Source: Planctomycetota bacterium
Lineage (GTDB): Bacteria; Planctomycetota; B15-G4
DNA: 64,000 bases
Direction of reading: 5' to 3'
NCBI GenBank assembly: GCA_020638905.1
Contig: JACKHP010000004.1
Location: 199,995 to 263,994, forward strand
The position numbers and the translations under genes were made by a program. The notes under the pieces are model-generated. The model saw only the letters and a program-made list of their open reading frames with translations, searched no databases and was not told the DNA's origin. This document shows, piece by piece, positions 56,453 to 64,000 of the stretch; the first letter of the stretch is position 1; the number at the start of each line of letters is the position of its first letter.

Positions 56453-56525
56453 GGTGTCTCCCTGTCTGGGGGCGGGTGTTCGTACGCCCCGTCGGCGAAC
56501 ACCCGCCCCCAGACAGGGAGACACC
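56453..56525 (-). promoter_or_regulatory. Long perfect hairpin over the ribosome site of four-helix-bundle gene 2
   Basis: 30-nt arms 56453-56482 and 56496-56525 are exact complements with a 13-nt loop. On the minus strand the 3' arm holds CAGGGAGACACC, with GGGAG as the likely ribosome site. The arm ends 4 nt (TCCG) before the ATG at 56448. The arm sequence is unrelated to hairpin 1, but length, loop size and spacing are nearly the same. Confidence 0.85.
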
Positions 56526-56543
56526 CGCGCACGACACCGAACG

Positions 56544-56801
56544 CGATGGCGAAGCCGAGCCCGGCGGCTCGGCTTCGGTGTCGGCTTCGCGGTCGGTGTC
56601 GGCTTCGCGGTCGGTGTCGGCTTCGCGGTCGGTGTCGGCTTCGCGGTCGGTGTCGCGGTCGGTGTCGCGGTCGGGTCGGCTTCGCGAAGCCGAAGCCGAA
56701 CCCGAACCCGAACCCGAACCCGAACCCGAACCCGAACCCGAACCCGAACCCGAACCCGAACCCGAACCCGAACCCGAAGGCCGAAGCCGAACCCGAAGCC
56801 G
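56544..56801. repeat. Hexanucleotide array, right side of the four-helix-bundle cassette
   Basis: Starts with an 18-nt unit (GGTGTCGGCTTCGCGGTC) in about four copies, then shorter GGTGTCGCGGTC units. At GGCTTCGCGAAGCC (about 56678) it turns into the opposite orientation: GCCGAA, then 13 exact CCCGAA units (56701-56778) and a few degenerate ones. The inversion point is a 14-nt palindrome, so the array can fold on itself. It ends about 40 bp before the next glycosyltransferase stop codon. Confidence 0.92.
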
Positions 56802-56838
56802 TCGGCGCCTCGCGGTCTGCTCGAGAGACGCTTCGCCT

Positions 56839-57546
56839 CTAGAGCAGGTTGTACTTCAGGATGCACCAGACGGCCTGGAAGCCGTCCTTGACGCCGATCT
56901 TCTTGCCCTCTTCCTTGTCGCGGCCGAAGTACGAGATCGGGACCTCGTAGATGCGCACGCGGCGGCCGCCGGCGAGGCGCATGTGGGCGATCTTGGCCGT
57001 GACCTCGGGCTCGATGCCGAAGCGGTTGCTCTGGATGTCGAGCCGGTCGGCGACCTCGCGACGGAAGACCTTGTAGCAGGTCTCCATGTCGGTCAGGTTG
57101 AGGTTGGTGAGCATGTTCGAGAACAGGGTCAGGCCCTTGTTCACGACGTAGTGCCAGAAGAGGTGGCAGCGGTGCGCGCCGCCGCCCAGGAAGCGGCTGC
57201 CGTAGACCACGTCGGCCAGCCCGTTCTCGATGGGCTCGAGCAGCGCGGGATAGTCGTCGGGCGTGTACTCGAGGTCGGCGTCCTGGATCAGCACGACGTC
57301 GCCGGTCACCTCGGAGAAGCCGCGGCGCAGCGCGGCGCCCTTGCCCTGGTTCACGTCCTGCATGAAGATGCGCACGCCGGGCTTGCCCTCGGCGTCGATC
57401 TCCTTGAGCACGTCGCGCGTGCCGTCGGTCGAGCCGTCGTCGACGAGGATGACCTCCTTCTCGAACGGCGTGTCGAGCACGCGATCGAGGATGGCCCGGA
57501 CCGTGGTCCGCTCGTTGTAGACGGGGATGACGACCGAGAGCTTCAT
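56839..57546 (-). CDS. Polyprenyl-phosphate glycosyltransferase (GT2, DPM1-like)
   Basis: 235 residues. SVVIPVYNE, VDDGSTDGT, QGKGAALRRG and DADLEY (metal-binding) mark the GT-A fold; SRFGIEPEVTAKIA-type sequence (SNRFGIEPEVT) is typical of DPM synthases that make polyprenyl-phosphate sugars. No membrane helices. ATG 57546 begins at the first strand; longer frames upstream are not conserved. The hexamer array lies just beyond its stop codon. Confidence 0.9.
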   Translation of the reverse strand: MKLSVVIPVYNERTTVRAILDRVLDTPFEKEVILVDDGSTDGTRDVLKEIDAEGKPGVRIFMQDVNQGKGAALRRGFSEVTGDVVLIQDADLEYTPDDYPALLEPIENGLADVVYGSRFLGGGAHRCHLFWHYVVNKGLTLFSNMLTNLNLTDMETCYKVFRREVADRLDIQSNRFGIEPEVTAKIAHMRLAGGRRVRIYEVPISYFGRDKEEGKKIGVKDGFQAVWCILKYNLL

Positions 57547-57904
57547 GAGCGGTTCCGGACGGGCCGGTTCGACGGAGACGCACCGGGGTCGGGGCATTGT
57601 TCGGGAACGGTCCCGGGACTTCAAGGTCGGCAGGACGGGGGCCCCGGCCTGAGGCGAGTTCGGGGGCGAGACGAACGAGTCCCGAGCTGACGGAGCGATC
57701 CCGCTCCTTCGCGGCATGCATGCGCGCCGGTCATCGGCTCGGCGGACCCGCGGGCGACAGGGGGGCATCCCGCGACCGGGGCCTGAGGCGTCTCCTGCCG
57801 TGGCACGGGCAGCGCGGCGGCTTCGATGACCGCCGGCGTCCCGGCCGACGGTGGCCGTCCAGCCGGATGGCGGACGTGCCGCACGGACCCGCCGATCCGC
57901 CCCC
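57547..57904. other. Gene-free interval of 358 bp
   Basis: Separates the DPM1-like gene from the long leftward glycosyltransferase operon. Open frames here are extensions of neighbours and lack conserved sequence. No RNA gene or strong hairpin was noticed; it presumably holds the promoter of the 57546 gene, but no clear hexamers were found. Confidence 0.5.
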
Positions 57905-59089
57905 CTACCGGTCGCTCGCCACGCGCGGGTCGACCACGATCTCGCGCGTGCCGAAGATCTCGTCGAGGCGGAAGGCGTCCATCATGGCGCGGATCATGTT
58001 CGCGAACTCGGGATGGTGCTCCACCGCCCAGAACGGGATGCGGAACATGGGCACGATCTCGCTGTCGGGGCGACGGCGGCGACCTTGGATGCTCTTGCGC
58101 TTGGCGGCCATTCCGTCGAGCAGCGTCGAGAAGTCGTTCATCGCCAGCATGTCGGCCTTGGCCGGCGGCGGGATGCCCACCGAGCGCTTGCTGGCGCGCA
58201 TCTTGAGGAACGACTCGTGCATCTTGCCCTTGCCGCGCGCGTCGCGCGCGTCGATGCGGTAGCCGCGGTCGTCGAGGTGCAGCACGTACGCCATGCGCTT
58301 GTGGTGCACGAGCATGGCCGCCGGCATGACCCGCGCGAGCACGTCGTCGGAGTAGTTCTTGTAGACCAGCCAGAGCGGGTTGCGCATCTGCAGCAGCCGG
58401 ATCTTCTGCACCGCGATGCGGCGACTGGTGCTCATGTGGTGGTGGTACGCGAGGCTGCTCGGGACGTACAGCACGCGGTATCCCAGCACCCACAGCCGGA
58501 AGCCCAGGTCGACGTCCTCGTAGTACGCGAAGAAGTCCTCGTCGAAGCGCCCGGCGTCCTCGTAGACGTGGCGCCGGATGGCCATCGAGCCCCCGCAGGC
58601 GAAGAGCGTCTCGCACGGGCCCTTGCGGTACTTCTCGATGTCGGGGTCGTCCATCCCGACCTGCCAGCCGATGCCGTGGAAGTTCATGGCCGAGCCGCCG
58701 AAGTTGACGACCTTGCCGTTCCACGAGAGCGTCAGCGACGAGGTGCAGTCGGCCTCGCCCGAGACGATCGGAGCCACGAGCTCGCGCAGCCAGTTGGGCT
58801 CGACACGCATGTCGGTGTTCAGGAACACGAGCACCTCGCCCGCGCTGGCCTCGACCCCCACGTTCACGCCGCCCGCGAAGCCGTGGTTCTGCCGGCACTG
58901 CACGGTGCGCGCGTCGGGCGCGTGCTTGTCGAGCCACTGCACCGAGCCGTCGACGGAGGCGTTGTCGACCATCACGATCTCGAGCAGGTCGCCCGGGTAG
59001 TCGACGGCGCGCAGCGACTCGAAGAGCTTCTCGAAGTGGTGCCGCCCGTTGAGGTTGACGAGGATGATCGAGACCGAGGGCAAGGTCAC
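57905..59089 (-). CDS. Glycosyltransferase family 2 (rhamnosyl/WbbL-like)
   Basis: 394 residues from GTG 59089, overlapping the preceding stop codon (GTGA). SIILVNLNGRHHFEKLFESL, VDNASVDGS, NHGFAGGVNVG and the metal site NTDMRVEPNW are diagnostic for WbbL/WbbB-type GT2 enzymes; FDEDFFAYYEDVDLGFRL contains the catalytic ED. The C-terminal 120 residues are an extra helical region. Last gene of the operon that begins beyond 64000. Transfers a sugar to a lipid-linked glycan. Confidence 0.9.
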   Translation of the reverse strand: MTLPSVSIILVNLNGRHHFEKLFESLRAVDYPGDLLEIVMVDNASVDGSVQWLDKHAPDARTVQCRQNHGFAGGVNVGVEASAGEVLVFLNTDMRVEPNWLRELVAPIVSGEADCTSSLTLSWNGKVVNFGGSAMNFHGIGWQVGMDDPDIEKYRKGPCETLFACGGSMAIRRHVYEDAGRFDEDFFAYYEDVDLGFRLWVLGYRVLYVPSSLAYHHHMSTSRRIAVQKIRLLQMRNPLWLVYKNYSDDVLARVMPAAMLVHHKRMAYVLHLDDRGYRIDARDARGKGKMHESFLKMRASKRSVGIPPPAKADMLAMNDFSTLLDGMAAKRKSIQGRRRRPDSEIVPMFRIPFWAVEHHPEFANMIRAMMDAFRLDEIFGTREIVVDPRVASDR

Positions 59090-61473
59090 GGGGAGGCCTC
59101 CTGAATCACCGCGCCGAGCGCGGGTGCGCGCGCCGAGACGACCTGCCTGTAGCGCCATTCCATCTCTTCAGCCTCTTCGTCGTCGGTCTTGACCGGCGGG
59201 GCGGCGGCCGCGAGGCGCGCGCCGAGGGCCGGGTCGTCGGCCAGCCGCTTCAGGACGGCGGCCAGCGCGCGCGCGTCGCCCACCGGGAAGAGCAGGCCGT
59301 CGACGTCGTGGACGATGCCCTCGGCGATGCCGGCGATGTCGCTGCCCACCACCGGCGTGCCGGTCAGGTGCGCCTCGCGCACCGTGAGCCCGTAGGCCTC
59401 CTGCCAGATGGACGGCACCACGAGCGCGTCGAGCGAGGCATGGATCCGAGCCAGCCGGTCGTGGGCGAAGCGTCCGTGGAAGACGATGCGCTCGCCGGCC
59501 AGCGCGCGCGCGCGCGCCGCCACGCCCGTGACCTCCTGCCGCACCACCGGATCGGCGCCGCCCTCGTGGTCGCCGTGGACGTGCAGCACCGCGGTGCCCT
59601 GCGGCAGTAGCGCGATCGCCTCGGCGAGCACCTCGAGGCCCTTGTACCAGACGAGGCTTCCGATGAAGCCGACCCGCAGCGGCTCGCCCGGTGCGCGCGT
59701 CGTGCGCGGCGGACGGTCCGCGACCCAGGTCGTGTCGATGCCGTACGCCGCGAGCGCGATGCGCTCCTTCGGGACGCCCAGGCCGGCGACGCTCGTCTTG
59801 AGCGTCGCCGACGGCACCACGAGGCTGTCGGCGCGCAGCAGCACCTCGCGCATCCAGGCCTCGCGCCGCAGCAGGCTCGCGGCGTCCTCCTTGCTCTTCT
59901 TCCAGCCCGGCGGGTACGCGGGGACGGTCTGCGGCACGCCCTGCGCCCAGCGCAGCGGCAGACCGCCCAGCCAGCGGTCGACGCGCGCCAGGCCGTCGAC
60001 GAGCGCGGGCTTGTCCTTGACGCACGCGGCGCAGCCCAGTCCCGGCGGCGGGATCGTGCAGTTGCGCTTGTCGGGACGGATGAGCTGCACCTTCGGGCAG
60101 CGCACCCAGAAGTCGGACAGCGTCGCCACCGTCGGCACGCCGTGCGCGCGGCACACGTCGACGATCCCCGTCGAGAGGTGGATCATGTGCTGCACGTGCA
60201 CGACGTCCGGCCGCTCGGCCTGCAGCACGCGCGCGAACGCCTCCTCGGCCGGACGGAAGCGGTACGTCTCGTCGACGCCCGAGAAGTGCAGCCGGTTCAC
60301 GTAGCGGTGCACCCTGAAACCGTCGAACTCGGATTCGTGCAGCGAGCGGTCGTCCTCGTCGGGGGTGCCGGGCGTGCGCACGAAGAACACGATCTCGTGC
60401 CCGCGGCGGCGCAGGGCGCGCGCCAACGTGAGCGAGAGCACCTCGACGCCCGCCCAGCTGTCGGGCGGGAAGCCGTGCACCACGGTGAGCACCTTGAGCC
60501 GCCGCGCCTTCTCGACCGGCAGCGGACGCGGCAGGGGCGGCGGAGCGAGCGGCGGGTTCTGGCGCAGCACCGAGCGTCCGCCGCGCCAGAAGCCGACGAA
60601 CTCGCCGGCGTGGTAGACCGGCGAGAGCGCGCTCCACTTGAGGCGCTCGCCGAGCGGGAGGCCCTGCTGCTTCAGGTACGCGCGGTCGGCCTTCCAGGAG
60701 CGGCCGGTCATGATCAGGGCGTCGCGGAACGACGCGATGCACGTGCGGCCGAGCAGGTGCTGGTTCATCTCGGCGTCGACGACGGTGCGCGCCATGACCG
60801 AGCGCGCCTCGTACTCGTGGCTGTGCAGCACGGCCGACTCGGGGTCGAAGACGATCGTGTACCCGGCCGCGACGGCGGAGCGCGCGAACTTGATGTCCTC
60901 GCCGAACATGCCGCGCTCGAGCGGCATGCGCTCCCAGACCGAGCGGCGGATGCAGCTCGAGACGTCGTTGAAGTTGCAGCGCACGCGCCGGCTGTGCGGG
61001 TCGAGCGCGGCCCACTCGTCGGGCGTGGCACGCGCCTCGACGCGCTCGGACGAGAAGCACAGGTCGCCCTCGCAGCCCTTCTTGACCAGCGGCCCCGCGT
61101 CCGGCCGCGGCAGGATGCGGCTGAACGCGCCGGCCACCGCCAGGTCGTCGAGGTTGCGCACGAGGTTCGCGAGCCAGTGCGTCCCCACCGGCTCCGCGTC
61201 CTGCACCAGCAGCACGACGAGCTCGCCGCGGGTCATGCCGATGCCCAGGTTGCGCGTGTCGCCGTGGTCGAACGCCGCCGGGTGGATCGTGTGCAATCTC
61301 ACCCACGGACGCGCGCGCACGTCGTCGAGCGAACCGTCGCTCGAGCCCGAGTCGATCACGAGCACGTCGACCTCGCCCGCGTACTCCTGACGCGCGATGG
61401 CGTCGAGGCAGGGCGCGAGGGTCGGCCGTCCGTTCTTGGCCGGGATCACGATCGAGACCGAGGGCGCTCCCAT
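59086..61473 (-). CDS. Bifunctional glycosyltransferase, GT2-GT4 fusion
   Basis: 795 residues from ATG 61473. The N-terminal half (about 1-300) is a GT-A family 2 domain (SIVIPAKNG, DSGSSDGS, VQDAEPVGTHW, FGEDIKFARSAVAAGY). The C-terminal half (about 330-780) is a GT-B family 4 domain with GFIGSLVWYKGLEVL and the EX7E-like QEAYGLTVREAHLTGTPVV. It includes a Cys-rich block (CPKVQLIRPDKRNCTIPPPGLGCAACV split by gaps) seen in other GT4 enzymes nearby. Both active sites look intact, so one protein could add two successive sugars. Confidence 0.9.
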   Translation of the reverse strand: MGAPSVSIVIPAKNGRPTLAPCLDAIARQEYAGEVDVLVIDSGSSDGSLDDVRARPWVRLHTIHPAAFDHGDTRNLGIGMTRGELVVLLVQDAEPVGTHWLANLVRNLDDLAVAGAFSRILPRPDAGPLVKKGCEGDLCFSSERVEARATPDEWAALDPHSRRVRCNFNDVSSCIRRSVWERMPLERGMFGEDIKFARSAVAAGYTIVFDPESAVLHSHEYEARSVMARTVVDAEMNQHLLGRTCIASFRDALIMTGRSWKADRAYLKQQGLPLGERLKWSALSPVYHAGEFVGFWRGGRSVLRQNPPLAPPPLPRPLPVEKARRLKVLTVVHGFPPDSWAGVEVLSLTLARALRRRGHEIVFFVRTPGTPDEDDRSLHESEFDGFRVHRYVNRLHFSGVDETYRFRPAEEAFARVLQAERPDVVHVQHMIHLSTGIVDVCRAHGVPTVATLSDFWVRCPKVQLIRPDKRNCTIPPPGLGCAACVKDKPALVDGLARVDRWLGGLPLRWAQGVPQTVPAYPPGWKKSKEDAASLLRREAWMREVLLRADSLVVPSATLKTSVAGLGVPKERIALAAYGIDTTWVADRPPRTTRAPGEPLRVGFIGSLVWYKGLEVLAEAIALLPQGTAVLHVHGDHEGGADPVVRQEVTGVAARARALAGERIVFHGRFAHDRLARIHASLDALVVPSIWQEAYGLTVREAHLTGTPVVGSDIAGIAEGIVHDVDGLLFPVGDARALAAVLKRLADDPALGARLAAAAPPVKTDDEEAEEMEWRYRQVVSARAPALGAVIQEASP

Positions 61474-61477
61474 GCGC

Positions 61478-62434
61478 TCAGAGCTCCTCGGGTCGGGGGA
61501 CGGGACGCGGCGCCGGCGGACCCGCGCACGGTCCACGGCTGCCGCGGCGCTGGGCACGCACCTGGGCCCAGCGCAGCGCGACCGACGCCGCGAAGCCCGC
61601 CTCGCCAGCGTCGGATGCGTCGGATGCGTCGCGTCGCGCTGCCGTCCAGCGGCGGTCGGCGACCACCTCGGCGCACAGGCCCTTGAGCGCCGACAGCACC
61701 GACGGCCGCGCGCGGAAGCCGAACGACTCGCGGAAGAAGCGCGCGTCGTGTTCGTAGCGCGGTCCGACGTCCGACGGGTCGTACGCGTGGCCGTGCTCGA
61801 CGACCGCGTCGGGCTCGTGCTCCAGCGCCCAGCCGCCCCACAGCAGGTCGTAGGCCAGCAGCGCGTCCTCGCCGAAGTCGACGTCGCGGAAGCCCGTGGC
61901 GCGGAACAGCGCACCGCGGACGGCGCAGGCCACGTCGTCCAGGAGCAGCAGCCGGCGCCATCCCCGGGGATCGAGCGCGGCGAGCTCGCCGGCCGTGAAC
62001 GGCCCGGTGCGTCGACGCTCGGACGTCGCCATCGGCGAGCGCTCGACCGTGGCACGCGCCAGCGGCGGCGCGTCGGGCGGCGCGACCTGGCGCGACGTGG
62101 CCGCGCCCACCCCGTCGCGCAACGCGGCGGACGAGAGCGTCGCGAGCCAACGCTCGCCCAGGGGCACGGCGTCCTGCACCAGGAACACGATCACGTCGAC
62201 CTCGGGCAGGCGCGCCGCGCCGTCGTTGCGCGTGCGTCCGTGGCCGAACGATGCGCGCGGGATCGAGAGCACGTCGGCCCCGGCGTCCCGCGCGGCCGCA
62301 TCGCTCCCGTCGGACGACGAGCTGTCGACGACGACGAGCGCGTCGGCACGCGGACGCTGCGCGCCCAGCGCGTCGAGGCAGCGCCGCAGGCGCTCGCCTC
62401 CGTCGAGCGTGGGCAGCACGACACCGATGCTCAG
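61478..62434 (-). CDS. Glycosyltransferase family 2, probable CTG start
   Basis: 318 residues. IGVVLPTLDGGERLRRCLDAL, VVDSSSSDGSD, FLVQDAVPLGERW and FGEDALLAYDLLWGGW are the nucleotide-, metal- and acceptor-site motifs, closest to the N-terminal half of the neighbouring fusion protein. No ATG, GTG or TTG lies at the start of the first strand; CTG 62434 overlaps the TGA of the upstream gene as CTGA. A GTG four codons later would cut the strand. The C-terminus is Pro/Arg-rich. Confidence 0.82.
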   Translation of the reverse strand: MSIGVVLPTLDGGERLRRCLDALGAQRPRADALVVVDSSSSDGSDAAARDAGADVLSIPRASFGHGRTRNDGAARLPEVDVIVFLVQDAVPLGERWLATLSSAALRDGVGAATSRQVAPPDAPPLARATVERSPMATSERRRTGPFTAGELAALDPRGWRRLLLLDDVACAVRGALFRATGFRDVDFGEDALLAYDLLWGGWALEHEPDAVVEHGHAYDPSDVGPRYEHDARFFRESFGFRARPSVLSALKGLCAEVVADRRWTAARRDASDASDAGEAGFAASVALRWAQVRAQRRGSRGPCAGPPAPRPVPRPEEL

Positions 62435-63078
62435 GACTTGTCCCCTCCGCCGCCGCCGCGCAGGGGACGCATGAGGGTCTTGTAGACCTTGTAGGGAAGG
62501 CTGCGCCAGATGATCGCGAGCTGCGCCTCGAGCCGCTGGATGTGCGTCGTCTTCTCGTTGAGCGCCTTCCACAGGTCTTCGATGGTCTGCTCGAGGCGGG
62601 CGACGCCGTCCATGATCGCGTTCTTCTCGTCGCGCAGCAGGTCGAGCTCGCGGCTCTGCTCGTCGAGGAAGGCGATGGCCTGCTCGGCGGCCACGAGGCG
62701 CAGGCGCGTCTCGGCCGTCCAGTCGGGATCGACGTGCACGCCCTCGGCGCGGATGATGCCGAGGTTCTCGCGCAGGTCGCCCAGCCGGGGGTGGTCGCCG
62801 AGTTCCGACAGGATCGCCTCGATGGCGATCCACGCGTTCTCGGCGCGCGCGGACACGGCCAGGCGCGGCTCGTGCATCGTGAACGTGTCGCGACTGATCT
62901 TCTTCTGGCGGAAGATGTCGGCGATCTCGGTCACCTTGGCCAGGCGGTCGAGCTGCTCCTCGAGGCGCCGGTTGGCCTCGATGAGGTGGTAGATCTGCCC
63001 CACGAGGTGCGCCTCGTGCCGCCGGATCTCCTCGGGATCGCGCGCGTCGCCGCGCTGGGGATCGGACGCGCCGTTCAT
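62431..63078 (-). CDS. Coiled-coil protein of the glycosyltransferase operon
   Basis: 215 residues, mostly helical with heptad-like segments (GQIYHLIEANRRLEEQLDRLAKV and LDLLRDEKNAIMDGVARLEQTIEDLWKAL). The C-terminus (LAIIWRSLPYKVYKTLMRPL) resembles the tails of glycosyltransferases and Wzz/methyltransferase-associated coiled coils that sit at the membrane. No enzymatic motif. It may organise or set the chain length of the glycan complex. It starts in an ATGA overlap with the upstream GT4 gene. Confidence 0.78.
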   Translation of the reverse strand: MNGASDPQRGDARDPEEIRRHEAHLVGQIYHLIEANRRLEEQLDRLAKVTEIADIFRQKKISRDTFTMHEPRLAVSARAENAWIAIEAILSELGDHPRLGDLRENLGIIRAEGVHVDPDWTAETRLRLVAAEQAIAFLDEQSRELDLLRDEKNAIMDGVARLEQTIEDLWKALNEKTTHIQRLEAQLAIIWRSLPYKVYKTLMRPLRGGGGGDKS

Positions 63079-64000
63079 GCGTTCCTCCCGGCGCTGGCGA
63101 GCGCCTCCGTCCACAGGTTCACGAAGTCCTCCGCGTTCTCGGCCAGCGTGCGCACGCGCTCGATGCCGCCCGCGAGGCGCAGCAGCAGCTCGGGGTCGTC
63201 CTGGAACTCCTGCAGCACGTTGAGCAGCGAGCCCGGGTCGCCGGGCCGGAACGTGCGCCCGTTCTTGCCGTCGACGACGAGCTCGGACAGCCCGCCCAGG
63301 TCGGACGCGATCACGGGCCGTCCGGCACTGAACGCCTCGAGCACCACGAAGGGCGTGTTCTCGTACCAGACCGACGGCACCACGAGCACGTCGATCGACG
63401 AGATCGCCGCGGCGAGCTCGCCGTGTCCGTACGGACCCTTGAAGTTGATGCGCGCGTCGATGTCGGCGAACGCGCGCACGCGCTTGGCGTACTTGGGGAA
63501 GTGCGCCATGTTGCCGCGCACCACGAGCCGCAGCCGGTCTCCCTTGCACTCGCGGAAGGCCGACACGAGCACCTCGAGACCCTTCTGCGGGTTCACGCTG
63601 CCGAAGAAGCCGAAGGTCACCGTGCCGGGACCGTTCACGGGCAGCGGCTTGACCGGGCCGTCGGGCGGGTCGACGCCGTACGGCAGGTGGCGCATGTTGG
63701 CACCCGAGTAGCCCTGCTCGAGGAACACCGAGCGGATGAAGCGCGACGGCGCGATGAGTCCGTTGGCGCGGTCGAGCACCTTGCGCACGAACGACGGGCG
63801 CGCGTGCAGCGCCGCCCGGCGCAGGCCCAGGTGCGCGTGGTTCAGGTCGATCAGCGACGCGTCGGGAAGGTGCGTCTCGACGAAGCCCTCTCGCTTGCTG
63901 AACATGCGCAGGCCCTGGTAGCCGTAGTTGTGCGGCGCCAGGCACTCGACGCAGGCCGACGTCTCGGGGCCCGTGCAGAGCGAGCTGTCGTGGCGCAGGA
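63075..64000 (-). CDS. Glycosyltransferase family 4 (partial, 5' end beyond window)
   Basis: The frame is open to the window edge; 308 residues are visible. The first visible part contains a Cys motif (SLCTGPETSACVECLAPH) like that in the neighbouring fusion protein. GT-B motifs include GFFGSVNPQKGLEVLVSAF and the EX7E region ENTPFVVLEAFSAGRPVIASD. An internal ATG at 63905 is not the true start, because the homologous Cys block lies upstream of it. Uppermost visible gene of the leftward glycan operon. Confidence 0.9.
   Translation of the reverse strand, partial: LRHDSSLCTGPETSACVECLAPHNYGYQGLRMFSKREGFVETHLPDASLIDLNHAHLGLRRAALHARPSFVRKVLDRANGLIAPSRFIRSVFLEQGYSGANMRHLPYGVDPPDGPVKPLPVNGPGTVTFGFFGSVNPQKGLEVLVSAFRECKGDRLRLVVRGNMAHFPKYAKRVRAFADIDARINFKGPYGHGELAAAISSIDVLVVPSVWYENTPFVVLEAFSAGRPVIASDLGGLSELVVDGKNGRTFRPGDPGSLLNVLQEFQDDPELLLRLAGGIERVRTLAENAEDFVNLWTEALASAGRNA

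Noticed and set aside
55690..56525. 23S rRNA intervening sequence
   Set aside because: The protein family matches, but no rRNA sequence flanks the cassette.
56125..56532. Longer start (ATG 56532) for four-helix-bundle copy 2
   Set aside because: It would translate the whole hairpin; the family alignment begins at MRFDCLEAAYQ, 28 residues later.
55396..56801. CRISPR array
   Set aside because: Repeats are 6-19 nt, direct and without unique spacers; no cas genes nearby.
55396..56801. Diversity-generating retroelement (Avd-like proteins)
   Set aside because: No reverse transcriptase, template repeat or variable repeat with adenine-specific changes is in the window.

Overview
The window is a 64 kb stretch of very GC-rich bacterial chromosome with dense, strongly strand-biased gene clusters. 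Several features suggest a planctomycete-like (Planctomycetota) bacterium: giant glycine-rich secreted lipoproteins, a sigma-54/PTS-Ntr cluster, an EF-G-like paralogue, many glycosyltransferases and two four-helix-bundle (23S-IVS-type) proteins. This placement is an inference from gene content. No 16S rRNA is present, and another high-GC group such as Myxococcota cannot be excluded.

Layout. 1-2.2 kb: the end of a TatD-type nuclease converging on an EF-G-like GTPase. 2.3-18 kb: a prepilin peptidase, then three giant lipoproteins (two of them 1650-residue paralogues) and a small lipoprotein. 18-26.6 kb: a housekeeping cluster reading leftward (DUF2344, rne, rplU, rpmA, obg, GspC-like PDZ protein, coaX, MnmE-like GTPase). 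26.8-33.1 kb: the nitrogen-PTS/sigma-54 cluster (HPr, ptsN, hpf, truA, rpoN) joined to recR, ybaB and dnaX. 33.1-34.4 kb: SRP RNA, two tRNA-Ser genes, tadA and tRNA-Arg(ACG), the tRNA that TadA modifies. 34.9-38.4 kb: a tiny histone H1-like protein, a HAD phosphatase, and a sodium symporter with two small membrane partners. 38.5-43 kb: the prkA-yeaH-spoVR stress module. 43.8-64 kb: cell-surface polysaccharide genes (two YfhO-type membrane proteins, eight glycosyltransferase domains in seven genes, methyltransferases, a UDP-galactopyranose-mutase-like flavoprotein) with a signal peptidase I.

The most unusual object is at 55.4-56.8 kb, a mirror-symmetric cassette inside the polysaccharide region. 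Two convergent paralogous four-helix-bundle genes are each preceded by a long perfect hairpin (27 and 30 bp stems, different sequences). Each hairpin ends exactly 4 nt before the start codon and holds the likely ribosome binding site in its 3' arm. A third perfect 15-bp hairpin lies between the two stop codons, and a hexanucleotide array lies outside each hairpin. A related hexamer array without such a gene sits between rplU and rne. I know of no described system with this layout. It looks like an RNA-hairpin-controlled or RNA-mobilised element built around this protein family.

Other recurring peculiarities: all three GTPases in the window have a degenerate G4 (NKxD) motif, and two genes appear to start with CTG inside a CTGA overlap with the preceding stop codon.
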